From: Syntrophothermus sp. DTU052
Lineage (GTDB): Bacteria > Bacillota > Syntrophomonadia > Syntrophomonadales > DTU052
Assembly (NCBI GenBank): GCA_001512495.1
Contig: LFRU01000075.1
Coordinates: forward strand, 1 to 34,530
Length of the DNA stretch: 34,530 nt
Reading direction: 5' to 3'
The notes below the pieces were generated by a model. That model did no database searches. It was given only the letters and a program-made list of their open reading frames with translations, and was not told the DNA's origin. Positions within the stretch are counted from its first letter, which is position 1. Each line of letters opens with the position of its first letter. Positions 1 through 8,152 of this stretch are shown here, piece after piece. The translations under genes and the position numbers were made by a program.

Positions 1-2
1 GC

Positions 3-707
3 TTGCCCGCCGAAGGACACCTGAGTACCTGCCACGATCTGTTCATCATATCGCGGGCTGCCATTCAGAAACCTTTTTTTGTCGAGACGGTGGCCAAGAC
101 CGAAGAATACATTGATCACCCTGGATACCCACAGGGAAAACTGGTCAAAAACACTAACCGTCTCCTGGCAACCTATCCGGGTATGAGGGGAATCAAGACG
201 GGAACAACCGATGCTGCCGGCAAGTGCCTGATAGGCCTGGCCGAGAGAAATGGTCGCCAACTGGTTACCGTGGTGCTGCGAGCCGGTGACCGGTACAGTG
301 CTACCAAAACCCTGTTTGATTACGGTTTCGATAGCTTTTCCCGCACCAAGGTCATTGATAAGGATAAACCCTTTAAGTATCTGCGGGTAGATGAGGGCCA
401 TGCGGCGAAAGTAGCAGTGTGTCCGGAAAAAAACAGTGTTATCTGGCTTCCGGAGGATGGGTTGAAAGAGGTGGAAAAAAAGGTGCTGTTAGATTACCGT
501 CCCCGGGCCCCGGTTAATAAGGGAGAAAGAATCGGTATCGTAAGATTGTATTATAAGGGTGAGCTGGTGGACGAAATCGGACTTGAAGCAGCCTCTCAGG
601 TTGAAAGGATACCGTCAGGTATTTGGAGAATTATCAAGAGAGCGGTGAATGAAAACCGGGCGGACATTCAATCCGGAGATGTTTCCGGGTCTTGTTGCGG
701 GATTTAA
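3..707 (+). CDS. D-alanyl-D-alanine carboxypeptidase (peptidase S11), 3' part only
   Basis: The reading frame is open at the left edge of the window, so the N-terminal part of the gene, including the SxxK serine and the SxN motif, lies outside. The visible 234 codons carry the S11 signature KTGTT at fragment residues 65-69, within the family pattern of an NTN-containing strand followed by GIKTGTTDAAG and a conserved Cys. From about residue 108 to 200 comes a beta-rich PBP5-type C-terminal domain, then a short amphipathic tail, as in low-molecular-weight PBPs that trim peptidoglycan stem peptides at the outer membrane face. The TTG at position 3 is merely the first in-frame start-like codon, not a real start. 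Several paralogues (DacA, DacB, DacF) are possible, so no symbol is given. The next gene begins 89 bp downstream with no visible terminator. Confidence 0.9.
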   Translation: MPAEGHLSTCHDLFIISRAAIQKPFFVETVAKTEEYIDHPGYPQGKLVKNTNRLLATYPGMRGIKTGTTDAAGKCLIGLAERNGRQLVTVVLRAGDRYSATKTLFDYGFDSFSRTKVIDKDKPFKYLRVDEGHAAKVAVCPEKNSVIWLPEDGLKEVEKKVLLDYRPRAPVNKGERIGIVRLYYKGELVDEIGLEAASQVERIPSGIWRIIKRAVNENRADIQSGDVSGSCCGI

Positions 708-796
708 GGACCAGCACCAGTGTTCTTGTGCCGGGTCAGCCAATGATTTGCGCAGAGATGATCGAAATCAACTGTTTTTGATTTGGAGGTTTTTTT

Positions 797-2077
797 GTGG
801 TAGTAGAAAAACGCATGCTACCGAATGGTGCGACGACGGTTATTGAAGAAATACCACATGTCAGATCCGCGGCTATCGGAGTGTTTGTAAAGATGGGGTC
901 CAAGCACGAACCGGAGGAACTGAACGGCATCTCCCACTTTATTGAACACATGCTCTTCAAAGGGACCGCAAGGATGAGCGGTCGTGAGATAGCTGAAGCC
1001 TTTGAGAGAATGGGCGGTCAGCTCAATGCTTACACGAGCAAAGAACATACCTGTTTTTATGCCCGGGTCCTAGATGAAAACCTTTTCGAAGCCATGGATG
1101 TACTGTTTGATATGCTTTACAACTCAACGATGAATGAAAAAGACGTGGATACAGAGCGGGGAGTAATCCTGGAAGAGATTAATATGTATGAGGATACACC
1201 TGATGAGCTTATTCACGATGTCTTTTCCCAGACGATCATGGCCGGACACCCATTGGGCAGACCGGTTTTGGGCAGACAGGAAATCATTGCTTCCATGTCG
1301 CGGAATACTATTTATAAGTATTATCGCGCGTTTTACCACCCGGCCAACATGGTGATCGCGGTGGTGGGTAACATCAACGGCGAAAAGGTTTTTGAGCGGC
1401 TGGCGAGTTACACGGGATATCAGCTGCAACCCGGGACCCCGAGGGAAGCAGTGGCACCCCGTTTAAGCGATGGCATAAACCTGGTACCCAAGGATATTGA
1501 ACAGCTTCAAATCTGCCTGGGAGTACCCGGCATCCCCTACACTGATGAGCGTCGATACACTCAGAATGTGATGAACAGCATACTGGGAGGAGGTATCAGT
1601 TCCCACCTGTTCCAGAAGATTCGCGAAGAGAGGGGACTGGCTTACAATGTTTATTCCTACCCTTCAACCTACAGGGAGGCCGGAACCTATACCATTTATG
1701 TGGGAACGGGTCCCGGCAAGGTTCGCGAGTTCTTTGCCTTATTGAGAGACGAGCTCGATCGGTTCATCCGCGTGGGAGTGACTGCGGAAGAGGTGAGAAG
1801 GACTCAGAGCCAGATCAAAGCCAGCCTCTATTTAGGTATGGAAAGCGTTATGAGCCGAATGAACCGTCTGGGAAAATCCGAGGTATTGTATAGAAAGATA
1901 ACACCGGTAGAAGAGATCATTGAAAAGGTGTTTGCCGTGACCCCCCAAATGGTTAAGGAGTACGCTTATGATATTTTGGGCAAACAGCCCTATTCACTGG
2001 CGGTCATCGGTGAACAATCGGTTCTCCCTGAGGTTGAAATGAGCTTCCGTGAGCTGGAGAGTTTTATGCGTGCTTAG
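797..2077 (+). CDS. mlpA: M16 family zinc peptidase (MlpA/YmxG-like)
   Basis: A 426-residue insulinase-family protease, typical for the single-module bacterial M16B enzymes. The inverted zinc motif HFIEH is at residues 47-51 and the third zinc ligand is Glu127 in the ILEEINMYED segment, 76 residues after His51 as expected for HxxEH-x76-E. The C-terminal half carries the usual inactive-lobe R/Y substrate-binding region (GGGISSHLFQKIREERGLAY). The start is GTG at 797, six bases after GGAGGT (785-790). In B. subtilis the orthologous position, just upstream of ymxH and the dipicolinate genes, is held by mlpA (ymxG); the same neighbourhood here supports the symbol. It is presumably a cytoplasmic peptidase; no signal peptide is seen. 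Confidence 0.93.
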   Translation: MVVEKRMLPNGATTVIEEIPHVRSAAIGVFVKMGSKHEPEELNGISHFIEHMLFKGTARMSGREIAEAFERMGGQLNAYTSKEHTCFYARVLDENLFEAMDVLFDMLYNSTMNEKDVDTERGVILEEINMYEDTPDELIHDVFSQTIMAGHPLGRPVLGRQEIIASMSRNTIYKYYRAFYHPANMVIAVVGNINGEKVFERLASYTGYQLQPGTPREAVAPRLSDGINLVPKDIEQLQICLGVPGIPYTDERRYTQNVMNSILGGGISSHLFQKIREERGLAYNVYSYPSTYREAGTYTIYVGTGPGKVREFFALLRDELDRFIRVGVTAEEVRRTQSQIKASLYLGMESVMSRMNRLGKSEVLYRKITPVEEIIEKVFAVTPQMVKEYAYDILGKQPYSLAVIGEQSVLPEVEMSFRELESFMRA

Positions 2078-2128
2078 TTCTTTTTGTTTTGATGGGTGTC
2101 AACTGAACAGGAGGCACTATATATTTAT

Positions 2129-2596
2129 ATGAAAGGTGGAACAGTCGGTCCTATGATCATCGAAGTCCAGGTAAAGGTGCTGGATCACGGACAGGGGTTG
2201 GAATTGCCGGAGTACATGACTGAAGGTGCTTCCGGGGTTGACCTCCGGGCAGCAGTAACCGAACCTGTCACCATCAGACCCCAGGGGATAGCATTGATCC
2301 CTACCGGAATATCGCTGGCTATTCCTCCGGGCTATGAGGCCCAGGTAAGGCCCCGTAGCGGACTGGCGTCAAAATTCGGGTTAACCATATTGAATTCACC
2401 GGGTACTATTGACGCCGACTACCGTGGTGAGATCAAGGTCATAGTCATAAACCTGGGGGACAACGATTATATTGTACAGCGGGGAGAAAGAATAGCGCAA
2501 ATGGTCTTTTGTCAGGTAGCTAGGGCGAATTTCCGGCTGACTGCGGACCTGAGCACAACTCCTCGCGGCCAGGGAGGATTTGGGCATACCGGTTAG
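2129..2596 (+). CDS. dut: dUTP diphosphatase (trimeric dUTPase)
   Basis: Hydrolyses dUTP to dUMP and PPi, keeping uracil out of DNA and feeding dTMP synthesis. All five trimeric dUTPase motifs are visible in order: GASGVDLRA (about 33-41), PRSGLA (75-80), [10 protein letters not shown] (92-101, with the catalytic Asp), RGERIAQ (118-124) and the glycine-rich C-terminal RGQGGFG (146-152) that closes over the substrate. The start is uncertain. AGGAGG lies at 2109-2114; ATG 2129 is the first standard start after it but is 14 bases away. An in-frame ATT at 2123 sits at a better distance, and ATG 2153 (MIIEVQVKV) matches the usual family N-terminus. An in-frame GTG at 2096 precedes the SD and is unlikely. 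It stands between mlpA and ymxH, which are adjacent in Bacillus. Confidence 0.93.
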   Translation: MKGGTVGPMIIEVQVKVLDHGQGLELPEYMTEGASGVDLRAAVTEPVTIRPQGIALIPTGISLAIPPGYEAQVRPRSGLASKFGLTILNSPGTIDADYRGEIKVIVINLGDNDYIVQRGERIAQMVFCQVARANFRLTADLSTTPRGQGGFGHTG

Positions 2597-2607
2597 GGGG
2601 GATCAGC

Positions 2608-2877
2608 TTGCGGATGAGCGAGTTAGCCGGCAAAGAGATTATTAATATCAACGACGGCCTGAAAATGGGACAGGTCGGTGATTCCGATCTGATAATCAAC
2701 CCTGATAATGGAGAGATTCATTCAATAATCCTTCCCAATCGTGGGAATTTCGTTAACCTGTGGATAGATCGACAGAAGATCGTAGTTCCCTGGGAAGCAG
2801 TTAGAAAGATCGGCCGGGAGGTTATTGTCGTAGACCTTGACCATACCAATCCCCGTTTTCGCAGCCATAGTTTCTAG
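2608..2877 (+). CDS. ymxH: PRC-barrel protein of the YlmC/YmxH sporulation family
   Basis: An 89-residue single PRC-barrel domain protein. The N-terminus MRMSELAGKEII closely matches B. subtilis YmxH (MRLSELSGKEIV), which justifies the TTG start at 2608, seven bases after a GGGGGG ribosome site, rather than ATG 2614. The domain shows the usual pattern of a G-D-x-D-(L/I) turn around residue 25, an I-P-W-E strand around 62 (VPWEAVRKIG) and a final VIVVDL strand. Members of this family are conserved among endospore formers and sit beside the dipicolinate operon; their molecular role is not settled. It begins 11 bp after dut, so the two are probably co-transcribed. Confidence 0.9.
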   Translation: MRMSELAGKEIININDGLKMGQVGDSDLIINPDNGEIHSIILPNRGNFVNLWIDRQKIVVPWEAVRKIGREVIVVDLDHTNPRFRSHSF

Positions 2878-2902
2878 GCACCGGCGCAGCATAAACTCAA
2901 GG

Positions 2903-2930
2903 TTGACTCGACTTCGCGAAAGGATACACT
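2903..2930 (+). promoter_or_regulatory. candidate sigma-A promoter for dapB
   Basis: TTGACT (2903-2908) and TACACT (2925-2930) are separated by 16 bp. They match 5/6 and 4/6 of the vegetative consensus, about 33 bp before the dapB start. This is inferred from sequence only. Confidence 0.45.
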
Positions 2931-2962
2931 ATTGTTAGAGAGCATCCAAGGGGGAACACATT

Positions 2963-3763
2963 ATGGCAAAAGAACTGCAGGTAGTGGTAGTTGGGGCCTT
3001 GGGGAAAATGGGGAGAGAAACCGTAAAGGTGCTTAAAAAGTCTGATAACCTGATACTGGCGGCAGCAGTGGATGTTAAAGCGGGTAACGCTAAAGTATCA
3101 GATATAACCGGTGATGAGAACGACTGTCTGCCCATTTGGCCGGATCTTGATGAGGCCCTTGATTCAGTAGGAGTCGACGTGGTGGTGGATTTTACGAATC
3201 CCCAGGCTGTTTATAATAACGCCCGGAGTGTGCTGCGGCGTGGAATACCGTGTGTTGTCGGTACTTCGGGCCTCAATGAGAGAGAAATAGGCGAGCTGGA
3301 AAAGCTGGCCTGGGAAAACCGAACCGGCATTGCGATTATCCCGAACTTTGCCATCGGTGCTGTTCTCATGATGCGGTTTGCCGAGGAGGCCAGCCGCTAT
3401 TTTGCTCATGTGGAGATAGTTGAACTTCATCACGACGGCAAACTGGACGCTCCGTCAGGAACTGCCATTAAGACAGCAGAGATGATTGATCGCCATAGAG
3501 GGGGGGTACCACCGTCACCTCGGGGACAGTTTGAGAAGTATCCGGGAGCCCGAGGTGGACAGGTAAACGGTGTACAGGTGCACAGCATCAGGCTCCCCGG
3601 TCTGGTCGCCCACCAGGAAGTAATTTTCGGGGGGCAGGGCCAGACATTGAGCATACGGCATGATTCATACAATCGTGAGTCCTTTATGCCCGGGGTATTG
3701 CTTACCGTTGAGAAGATCATGGATATCAAAGGATTGGTTTATGGTTTGGAGCACCTTATCTAG
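2963..3763 (+). CDS. dapB: 4-hydroxy-tetrahydrodipicolinate reductase
   Basis: Reduces the DapA product with NAD(P)H, giving tetrahydrodipicolinate for DAP and lysine; DPA synthase draws on the same branch point. It is 266 residues, the normal family length. The Rossmann dinucleotide motif GALGKMG is at 11-17, the VDFTNP strand at 75-80, and the family active-site signature HHDGK with DAPSGTA is at 156-168 (catalytic His156/His157, Lys160). The start is ATG 2963, eight bases after AAGGGGG. In B. subtilis dapB lies elsewhere in the genome; here it is inserted between ymxH and dpaA, which places the complete DapA-DapB-DpaAB substrate path in one locus. A hairpin terminator follows at 3930-3966. 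Confidence 0.97.
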   Translation: MAKELQVVVVGALGKMGRETVKVLKKSDNLILAAAVDVKAGNAKVSDITGDENDCLPIWPDLDEALDSVGVDVVVDFTNPQAVYNNARSVLRRGIPCVVGTSGLNEREIGELEKLAWENRTGIAIIPNFAIGAVLMMRFAEEASRYFAHVEIVELHHDGKLDAPSGTAIKTAEMIDRHRGGVPPSPRGQFEKYPGARGGQVNGVQVHSIRLPGLVAHQEVIFGGQGQTLSIRHDSYNRESFMPGVLLTVEKIMDIKGLVYGLEHLI

Positions 3764-3845
3764 CTGCCGACCTGAACACCATCGACAAGGAAGTCTCTTG
3801 TAACGAAGACATCCTTTTACATAACTGAACTGAAACAGGAGCCGT

Positions 3846-3912
3846 CACCTTGACACCGGTGTCGAAAAGGTGTCAAGAGAACCGTCCCCGTGACACCTAC
3901 CCGTGACACCTA
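3846..3912. repeat. GGTGTCA/TGACACC inverted and direct repeat cluster
   Basis: A perfect 12-bp palindrome GACACCGGTGTC lies at 3852-3863. It is followed by GGTGTCA (3869-3875) and TGACACC (3891-3897) as inverted arms around AGAGAACCGTCCCCG. The 12-mer CCGTGACACCTA then occurs twice, at 3888-3899 and 3901-3912. The block is non-coding and lies between dapB and its hairpin terminator. Interspersed elements of this GGTGTCA...CCGTCCCC...TGACACC type are known to me from other anaerobe genomes, so it is probably one copy of a dispersed REP-like family; only one copy is in this window. Confidence 0.75.
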
Positions 3913-3929
3913 TAGCTGAATTGAAAACG

Positions 3930-3966
3930 ACCGGTCTTCAGCCGTTTGCTGCTGGAGCCGGTTTTT
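3930..3966 (+). terminator. intrinsic terminator after dapB
   Basis: ACCGG plus CTTCAGC (3930-3942, one bulged T) pair with GCTGGAGCCGGT (3951-3962), with an 8-nt loop and a T tract at 3962-3966. It separates dapB from dpaA, implying that dpaA has its own promoter between 3967 and 4036. I could not identify that promoter confidently; in B. subtilis the equivalent operon is sigma-K dependent. Confidence 0.7.
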
Positions 3967-4036
3967 CACGTTCTTGATGCGATTTACGTATACTGTTGAT
4001 AGTTAGTGTATAAAAGACCTAAGAGGGGTGCTTTTT

Positions 4037-4951
4037 GTGAGTTCGGCCTTATCTGGAGTCAAGATTGCGGTTCTGGGTGGGGACGATCGGGAATTGATTC
4101 TGATATCGGAATTGGTCACCCTCGGGGCTACCGTTACCGTTGTAGGCTTCCCGCGCGAGAAAATCAAGCATGGTGCCTTCATAAGCAAATCAGTGGAGGA
4201 CGGGTTATTCGAAGCAGAGGTTGCGATACTCCCTATGGTGGGAACTGATATTCGGGGTTACATACGTGCCGTCTATACTGAAGAGAAACTGCAGCTGACA
4301 GAGAAAGCCCTTCAAGGCATGGCGATACCATCAATGTTGATTATCGGCACTGCCCGTCCGTTTCTGAAACAGTGGACCGCAAAACTGGGCATTACGCTGA
4401 TGGAAATCGGAGAAATGGACGATGTGGCTATCCTGAACTCTATCCCCACGGCCGAAGGGGCTATTCAAATCGCCATGCAGGAGATGAAAACCACCATCCA
4501 TGGCAGCCGGGCTATGGTGTTGGGGTTTGGCCGGGTTGGCATGACCCTGGGCAGGACGTTAAAGGCATTAGGAGCTACGGTATTAGTTGTTTCCCAACAT
4601 GACGGTGAATTGGCCCGGGCTTACGAGATGGGATGCCAGCGGATTCATTTATTTGACCTGGCTGACAGCCTTAACCGAGTTGATGTGGTATTCAATACCA
4701 TCCCGGCCCCGGTATTGACCGGCGAAGTTCTAAGACGGATGAGTCCCGATACCTTGATAATTGATCTCGCTGCCGCTCCTGGAGGGACTGAATTCGCGGC
4801 GGCCAATGAGTACGGCATAAAGGCCCTGCTCGCACCGGGGTTGCCGGGGAAAGTTGCTCCGGTTACAGCCGGACGGGTACTGGCGGAGGTCGTTCCCCGG
4901 TTAATTGAAAAAACAATGATCAAGGCTTACGACCAATTGCATCTTGCTTGA
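4037..4951 (+). CDS. dpaA: dipicolinate synthase subunit A
   Basis: One of two subunits that oxidise the dihydrodipicolinate-pathway intermediate to pyridine-2,6-dicarboxylate (DPA), the spore-core chelator, made in the mother cell. The protein is 304 residues. An N-terminal DpaA domain spans about 1-125, and a dehydrogenase-type NAD(P) fold carries GFGRVG at 163-168. The start chosen is GTG 4037 (MSSALSGVKIAVLGGDDR), eight bases after AAGAGGGG (4021-4028); the in-frame GTG at 4028 lies inside that ribosome site. The family N-terminus agrees. dpaB follows directly, its SD overlapping the dpaA stop region, so the two are translationally close and surely one operon. It is also called spoVFA. 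Confidence 0.96.
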   Translation: MSSALSGVKIAVLGGDDRELILISELVTLGATVTVVGFPREKIKHGAFISKSVEDGLFEAEVAILPMVGTDIRGYIRAVYTEEKLQLTEKALQGMAIPSMLIIGTARPFLKQWTAKLGITLMEIGEMDDVAILNSIPTAEGAIQIAMQEMKTTIHGSRAMVLGFGRVGMTLGRTLKALGATVLVVSQHDGELARAYEMGCQRIHLFDLADSLNRVDVVFNTIPAPVLTGEVLRRMSPDTLIIDLAAAPGGTEFAAANEYGIKALLAPGLPGKVAPVTAGRVLAEVVPRLIEKTMIKAYDQLHLA

Positions 4952-4968
4952 ATGGAGGGAAACGTGCA

Positions 4969-5568
4969 GTGCTTTTAAGCGGCGTGTCGATTGGTGTTGT
5001 AATGACAGGCTCGCATTGTACGGTGGGAGCGGTAATACCTGCAATTAAAAGACTGAAGTCCGAAGGAGCTTTGATCACCGTTATTTTTTCATATACGGTA
5101 AACTACACGGATAACCGTTTCTACAATGTGGAAGAACTGAAAAAAGAGATGGCGATGATAACAGATAACCCGGTTATAACTACTATTACCGATGCGGAAC
5201 CTATAGGACCTAATAAGCTTTTTGATGTGCTGGTGGTCGCACCCTGCACCGGGAATACCCTGGCAAAGATGGCTAACAGCATTACCGATACCCCGGCATT
5301 GATGGCCATTAAAGCCCAGCTGCGCAACCAGAGGCCGGTAATTATTGCGCTTTCCACCAATGACGGGTTGGGATGTAATGCCAGAAACTTGGGATACCTG
5401 CTGAATGCCAAAAACGTCTACTTTGTTCCTTTCCGCCAGGATGATCCGTTAAATAAGTCAACCTCTCTGGTGGCTGACATGGAAAAGGTATTTGATACGG
5501 TGGTATATGCTATGAATGGCAAGCAGCTTCAGCCGCTGCTCCTGGGACCTCTTGGCGGAGTTGGCTAG
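4969..5568 (+). CDS. dpaB: dipicolinate synthase subunit B
   Basis: A flavoprotein-family partner of DpaA in spore DPA synthesis (SpoVFB). It is 199 residues from the chosen start. The conserved family signatures are TGSHCT (13-18) and APCTGNTLAKMANSITDTPA (from about residue 91), both diagnostic of DpaB. The start is GTG 4969, nine bases after TGGAGGG (4953-4959); an in-frame TTG at 4948 overlaps the dpaA stop but precedes the ribosome site. No terminator is evident after the gene, but a promoter-like sequence precedes asd at 5688. Confidence 0.95.
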   Translation: MLLSGVSIGVVMTGSHCTVGAVIPAIKRLKSEGALITVIFSYTVNYTDNRFYNVEELKKEMAMITDNPVITTITDAEPIGPNKLFDVLVVAPCTGNTLAKMANSITDTPALMAIKAQLRNQRPVIIALSTNDGLGCNARNLGYLLNAKNVYFVPFRQDDPLNKSTSLVADMEKVFDTVVYAMNGKQLQPLLLGPLGGVG

Positions 5569-5687
5569 CCGTTGAAGCGCGAATCAAGGGGAGTCCAGGT
5601 TATAGCCGCAGCTACTTTAAGGGTATTATTTAACCAGCGAAACCGCTTTCTGGAAGGTCCAGTGTTAACCATGACATTACGGTAATA

Positions 5688-5716
5688 TTGGTCACCCTGT
5701 TTTGATGTGTTAAAAT
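5688..5716 (+). promoter_or_regulatory. candidate promoter for asd-dapG-dapA
   Basis: TTGGTC (5688-5693), a 17-bp spacer and TAAAAT (5711-5716), preceded by an extended -10 TGT. It lies 35 bp before the asd start and would allow asd-dapG-dapA to be expressed outside sporulation, independently of dpaAB. Confidence 0.55.
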
Positions 5717-5750
5717 ACATTTTAGATTTTGTTGCCGGGAGGTTATAATT

Positions 5751-6764
5751 TTGGCGGGAGCAAGGATTGCAGTAGTAGGTGCGACCGGCGCCGTAGGACA
5801 GGAAATACTGAGGGTTTTGGAAGAAAGGGAATTTCCGGTTAACAACCTGATTTGTCTGGCCGATCCCCGGGAAGCCGGCACCAGGCTCAGCTTCAAGGGT
5901 GAACAGATTGTTGTCGAGGGAGCCGGCCCCGATAAACTAAAAGGTGTCGATATTGCATTTTTCGCGGTAGGAGGAGAAGTCAGCGAAAAACTGGGGCCGG
6001 AGGCTGTCCGGGCCGGCGCGGTAGTAATCGATAACAGTTCCGCCTTCCGCCTGAAAGATGATGTTCCTCTGGTGGTACCGGAGGTTAATCCGGAGGATGT
6101 TAAGGAACACCGGGGCATCATTGCCAATCCCAACTGCTCAACCATTATAATGGTTGTGGCCATTAACCCCATATACCTGGCTGCAGGGCTCAAACGAGTG
6201 GTTGTATCCACCTATCAGGCGGTTTCGGGAGCCGGAAAAGCAGGATTTGAAGAATTGGAAGAACAGGTCCGCTGTTATGTGGACGGACGTCCCTTAACCA
6301 GCAGGGTATTCCAGCATCAGATTGCCTTTAATCTGATTCCCCATATTGATGTCTGGGTTGAGAAGGACTACTCCCGAGAGGAAATGAAACTGGTTTGGGA
6401 GACGAGAAAGATAATGCACCTCAACAACCTGCCGGTCAGTCCCACCGCGGTGAGGGTTCCGGTTTTGCGGAGTCACTCGGAATCCATCAACCTCGAAACT
6501 GAACGCAGACTTACGGCATCCGAGGCCCGGGAAGTGCTCAGCAGAGCCCCCGGGGTGGTCGTCGTTGACAACCCGCACAATAATGAATACCCTATGCCAT
6601 GGTTTACAGCCAATCGCGATGAGGTCTTTGTGGGGAGAATCCGGGAGGATATATCAATCGATCAGGGAATAAACATGTGGGTGGCCGCAGACCAGATACG
6701 TAAAGGGGCCGCCACTAATGCGGTACAGATTGCGGAGGTTGTAGTCCGGGATAACCTGTTATAG
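5751..6764 (+). CDS. asd: aspartate-semialdehyde dehydrogenase
   Basis: Catalyses NADPH-dependent reduction of aspartyl phosphate to aspartate semialdehyde, the branch point to DAP/lysine and threonine/methionine. It is 337 residues. The NADP loop GATGAVG is at 10-16, the phosphate-binding NSSAFR at 95-100, and the catalytic cysteine Cys129 in NPNCST (127-131). The QAVSGAGKAG segment (around residue 162) and the downstream His region fit the family. The start is TTG 5751, eight bases after GGGAGG. It is the first gene of an asd-dapG-dapA group arranged as in B. subtilis. Confidence 0.97.
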   Translation: MAGARIAVVGATGAVGQEILRVLEEREFPVNNLICLADPREAGTRLSFKGEQIVVEGAGPDKLKGVDIAFFAVGGEVSEKLGPEAVRAGAVVIDNSSAFRLKDDVPLVVPEVNPEDVKEHRGIIANPNCSTIIMVVAINPIYLAAGLKRVVVSTYQAVSGAGKAGFEELEEQVRCYVDGRPLTSRVFQHQIAFNLIPHIDVWVEKDYSREEMKLVWETRKIMHLNNLPVSPTAVRVPVLRSHSESINLETERRLTASEAREVLSRAPGVVVVDNPHNNEYPMPWFTANRDEVFVGRIREDISIDQGINMWVAADQIRKGAATNAVQIAEVVVRDNLL

Positions 6765-6916
6765 GTTGGTAGCCCGGCGAATGGGTTATTAGTATTTGAG
6801 GTATGATTTTACCGAATTTACTTGCCAGTGGTCCAGCAAGCGGTCGGGAAGACGTATGGGGGCTGGAACCTGTTGGAGTTAGCTGCCGATTCTTTTAATG
6901 ACAGCGGGGTGTCAGC

Positions 6917-8152
6917 TTGGGAATCGTAATTCAGAAGTATGGCGGTACCTCCCTTTCTACTCCGCAGCAGAGGGAAAGGGTATGTCAGGCGATTCAAAGG
7001 GAGCGCCATAAAGGCAACAGCGTGGTGGTCGTAGTATCGGCTATGGGCAGGGCGGAAGAGCCTTACGCTACTGATACCCTTATTAATCTGCTTAAGAGGG
7101 ATAATCTCAACCCCAGCCGCAGGGAACTTGATATGCTGATGTCGTGCGGGGAGATTATTTCCGGGGTCATCCTCACCAATAAACTGCAGTCCCATGGCGA
7201 GCAGGCGGTGTTTCTCAATGGTTTGCAGGCCGGAATAAAAACCAATTCCAATCATGGTGATGCACGGATTGTTGCCATTGATACCGGCCTCATAAAGAGG
7301 TACCTGGCCGAGGATTATGTGGTGGTAGTGGCAGGCTTTCAGGGGATTTCCGAGGACCAGGAAATAACCACCCTGGGCAGAGGTGGTAGCGATGTTACTG
7401 CCAGTGCTCTTGGGGTGGCACTGGGAGCCGATGTGATCGATATTTACACCGATGTCGAGGGAATAATGACCGCTGACCCGCGGATTGTAAAAAACGCCAG
7501 GCTGCTGGATGCCGTGACCTACAACGAGATATGCCAGCTGGCGCGCGAGGGGGCCAAGGTAATCCATCCCCGAGCAGTGGAGATTGCTATGGAAAGCAAT
7601 ATCCCCTTGCGGGTTCGTTCTACCTTTAGCGACAGCACTGGCACCCTGGTTGGGAACTACGGGGAGTTTAGCGGGAAGTCGGTTCAGATAAAAAGAGACC
7701 GGCTCATAACCGGCATTACTCAGATGCCCGATATAACCCAGATCAGGGTGGAGATTCAGGGGGAGGACGGACTTCCCCTCAGAGTATTCAAGGCCATGGC
7801 CCTGGCTGAGATAAGTGTCGACTTTATCACCGTCACCCGTGAGGTAGTGATCTTTACCGTTCTGCAGGAAGTAGCGGAGCGAGCCCGGGAGATACTGGAA
7901 AACCTTGGGCTAAGCGTTGTGACAGAGTCTGATTGCGCCAAGGTAGCGATTGTAGGCGCTGCCATTACAGGAATTCCAGGTGTAATGGCCAAAGTAGTGG
8001 AAGCCCTGACAGTTAATGGGATTGAAATTCTACAGTCCGGGGATTCTTACACCAACATATGGTGTTTGGTTAAGCGCGACCAGATGGAACAGGCGGTTAA
8101 GGCGCTGCATGATAAATTTGATCTGGGCAATCAGGGAGGAGGGGAATATTAA
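6917..8152 (+). CDS. dapG: aspartate kinase, DapG (aspartokinase I) type
   Basis: Phosphorylates aspartate, the first step of the pathway. It is 411 residues. The N-terminal kinase domain has KYGGTS at 7-12, the SCGE segment at 76-79, GRGGSD at 154-159 and TDVEG at 178-182. Two C-terminal ACT domains (about 266-400) are the allosteric sites. The overall sequence and position match B. subtilis dapG, the isozyme inhibited by meso-DAP, rather than lysC; that feedback property is a family inference. The start is TTG 6917, five to six bases after GGGGTG. Its TAA shares one base with the dapA ATG. No lysine riboswitch is visible in the 152-bp upstream gap. Confidence 0.95.
   Translation: MGIVIQKYGGTSLSTPQQRERVCQAIQRERHKGNSVVVVVSAMGRAEEPYATDTLINLLKRDNLNPSRRELDMLMSCGEIISGVILTNKLQSHGEQAVFLNGLQAGIKTNSNHGDARIVAIDTGLIKRYLAEDYVVVVAGFQGISEDQEITTLGRGGSDVTASALGVALGADVIDIYTDVEGIMTADPRIVKNARLLDAVTYNEICQLAREGAKVIHPRAVEIAMESNIPLRVRSTFSDSTGTLVGNYGEFSGKSVQIKRDRLITGITQMPDITQIRVEIQGEDGLPLRVFKAMALAEISVDFITVTREVVIFTVLQEVAERAREILENLGLSVVTESDCAKVAIVGAAITGIPGVMAKVVEALTVNGIEILQSGDSYTNIWCLVKRDQMEQAVKALHDKFDLGNQGGGEY

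Noticed and set aside
6765-6916. Lysine riboswitch upstream of the aspartokinase gene
   Set aside because: The gap is only 152 bp and shows neither the L-box conserved core nor a terminator/antiterminator pair.
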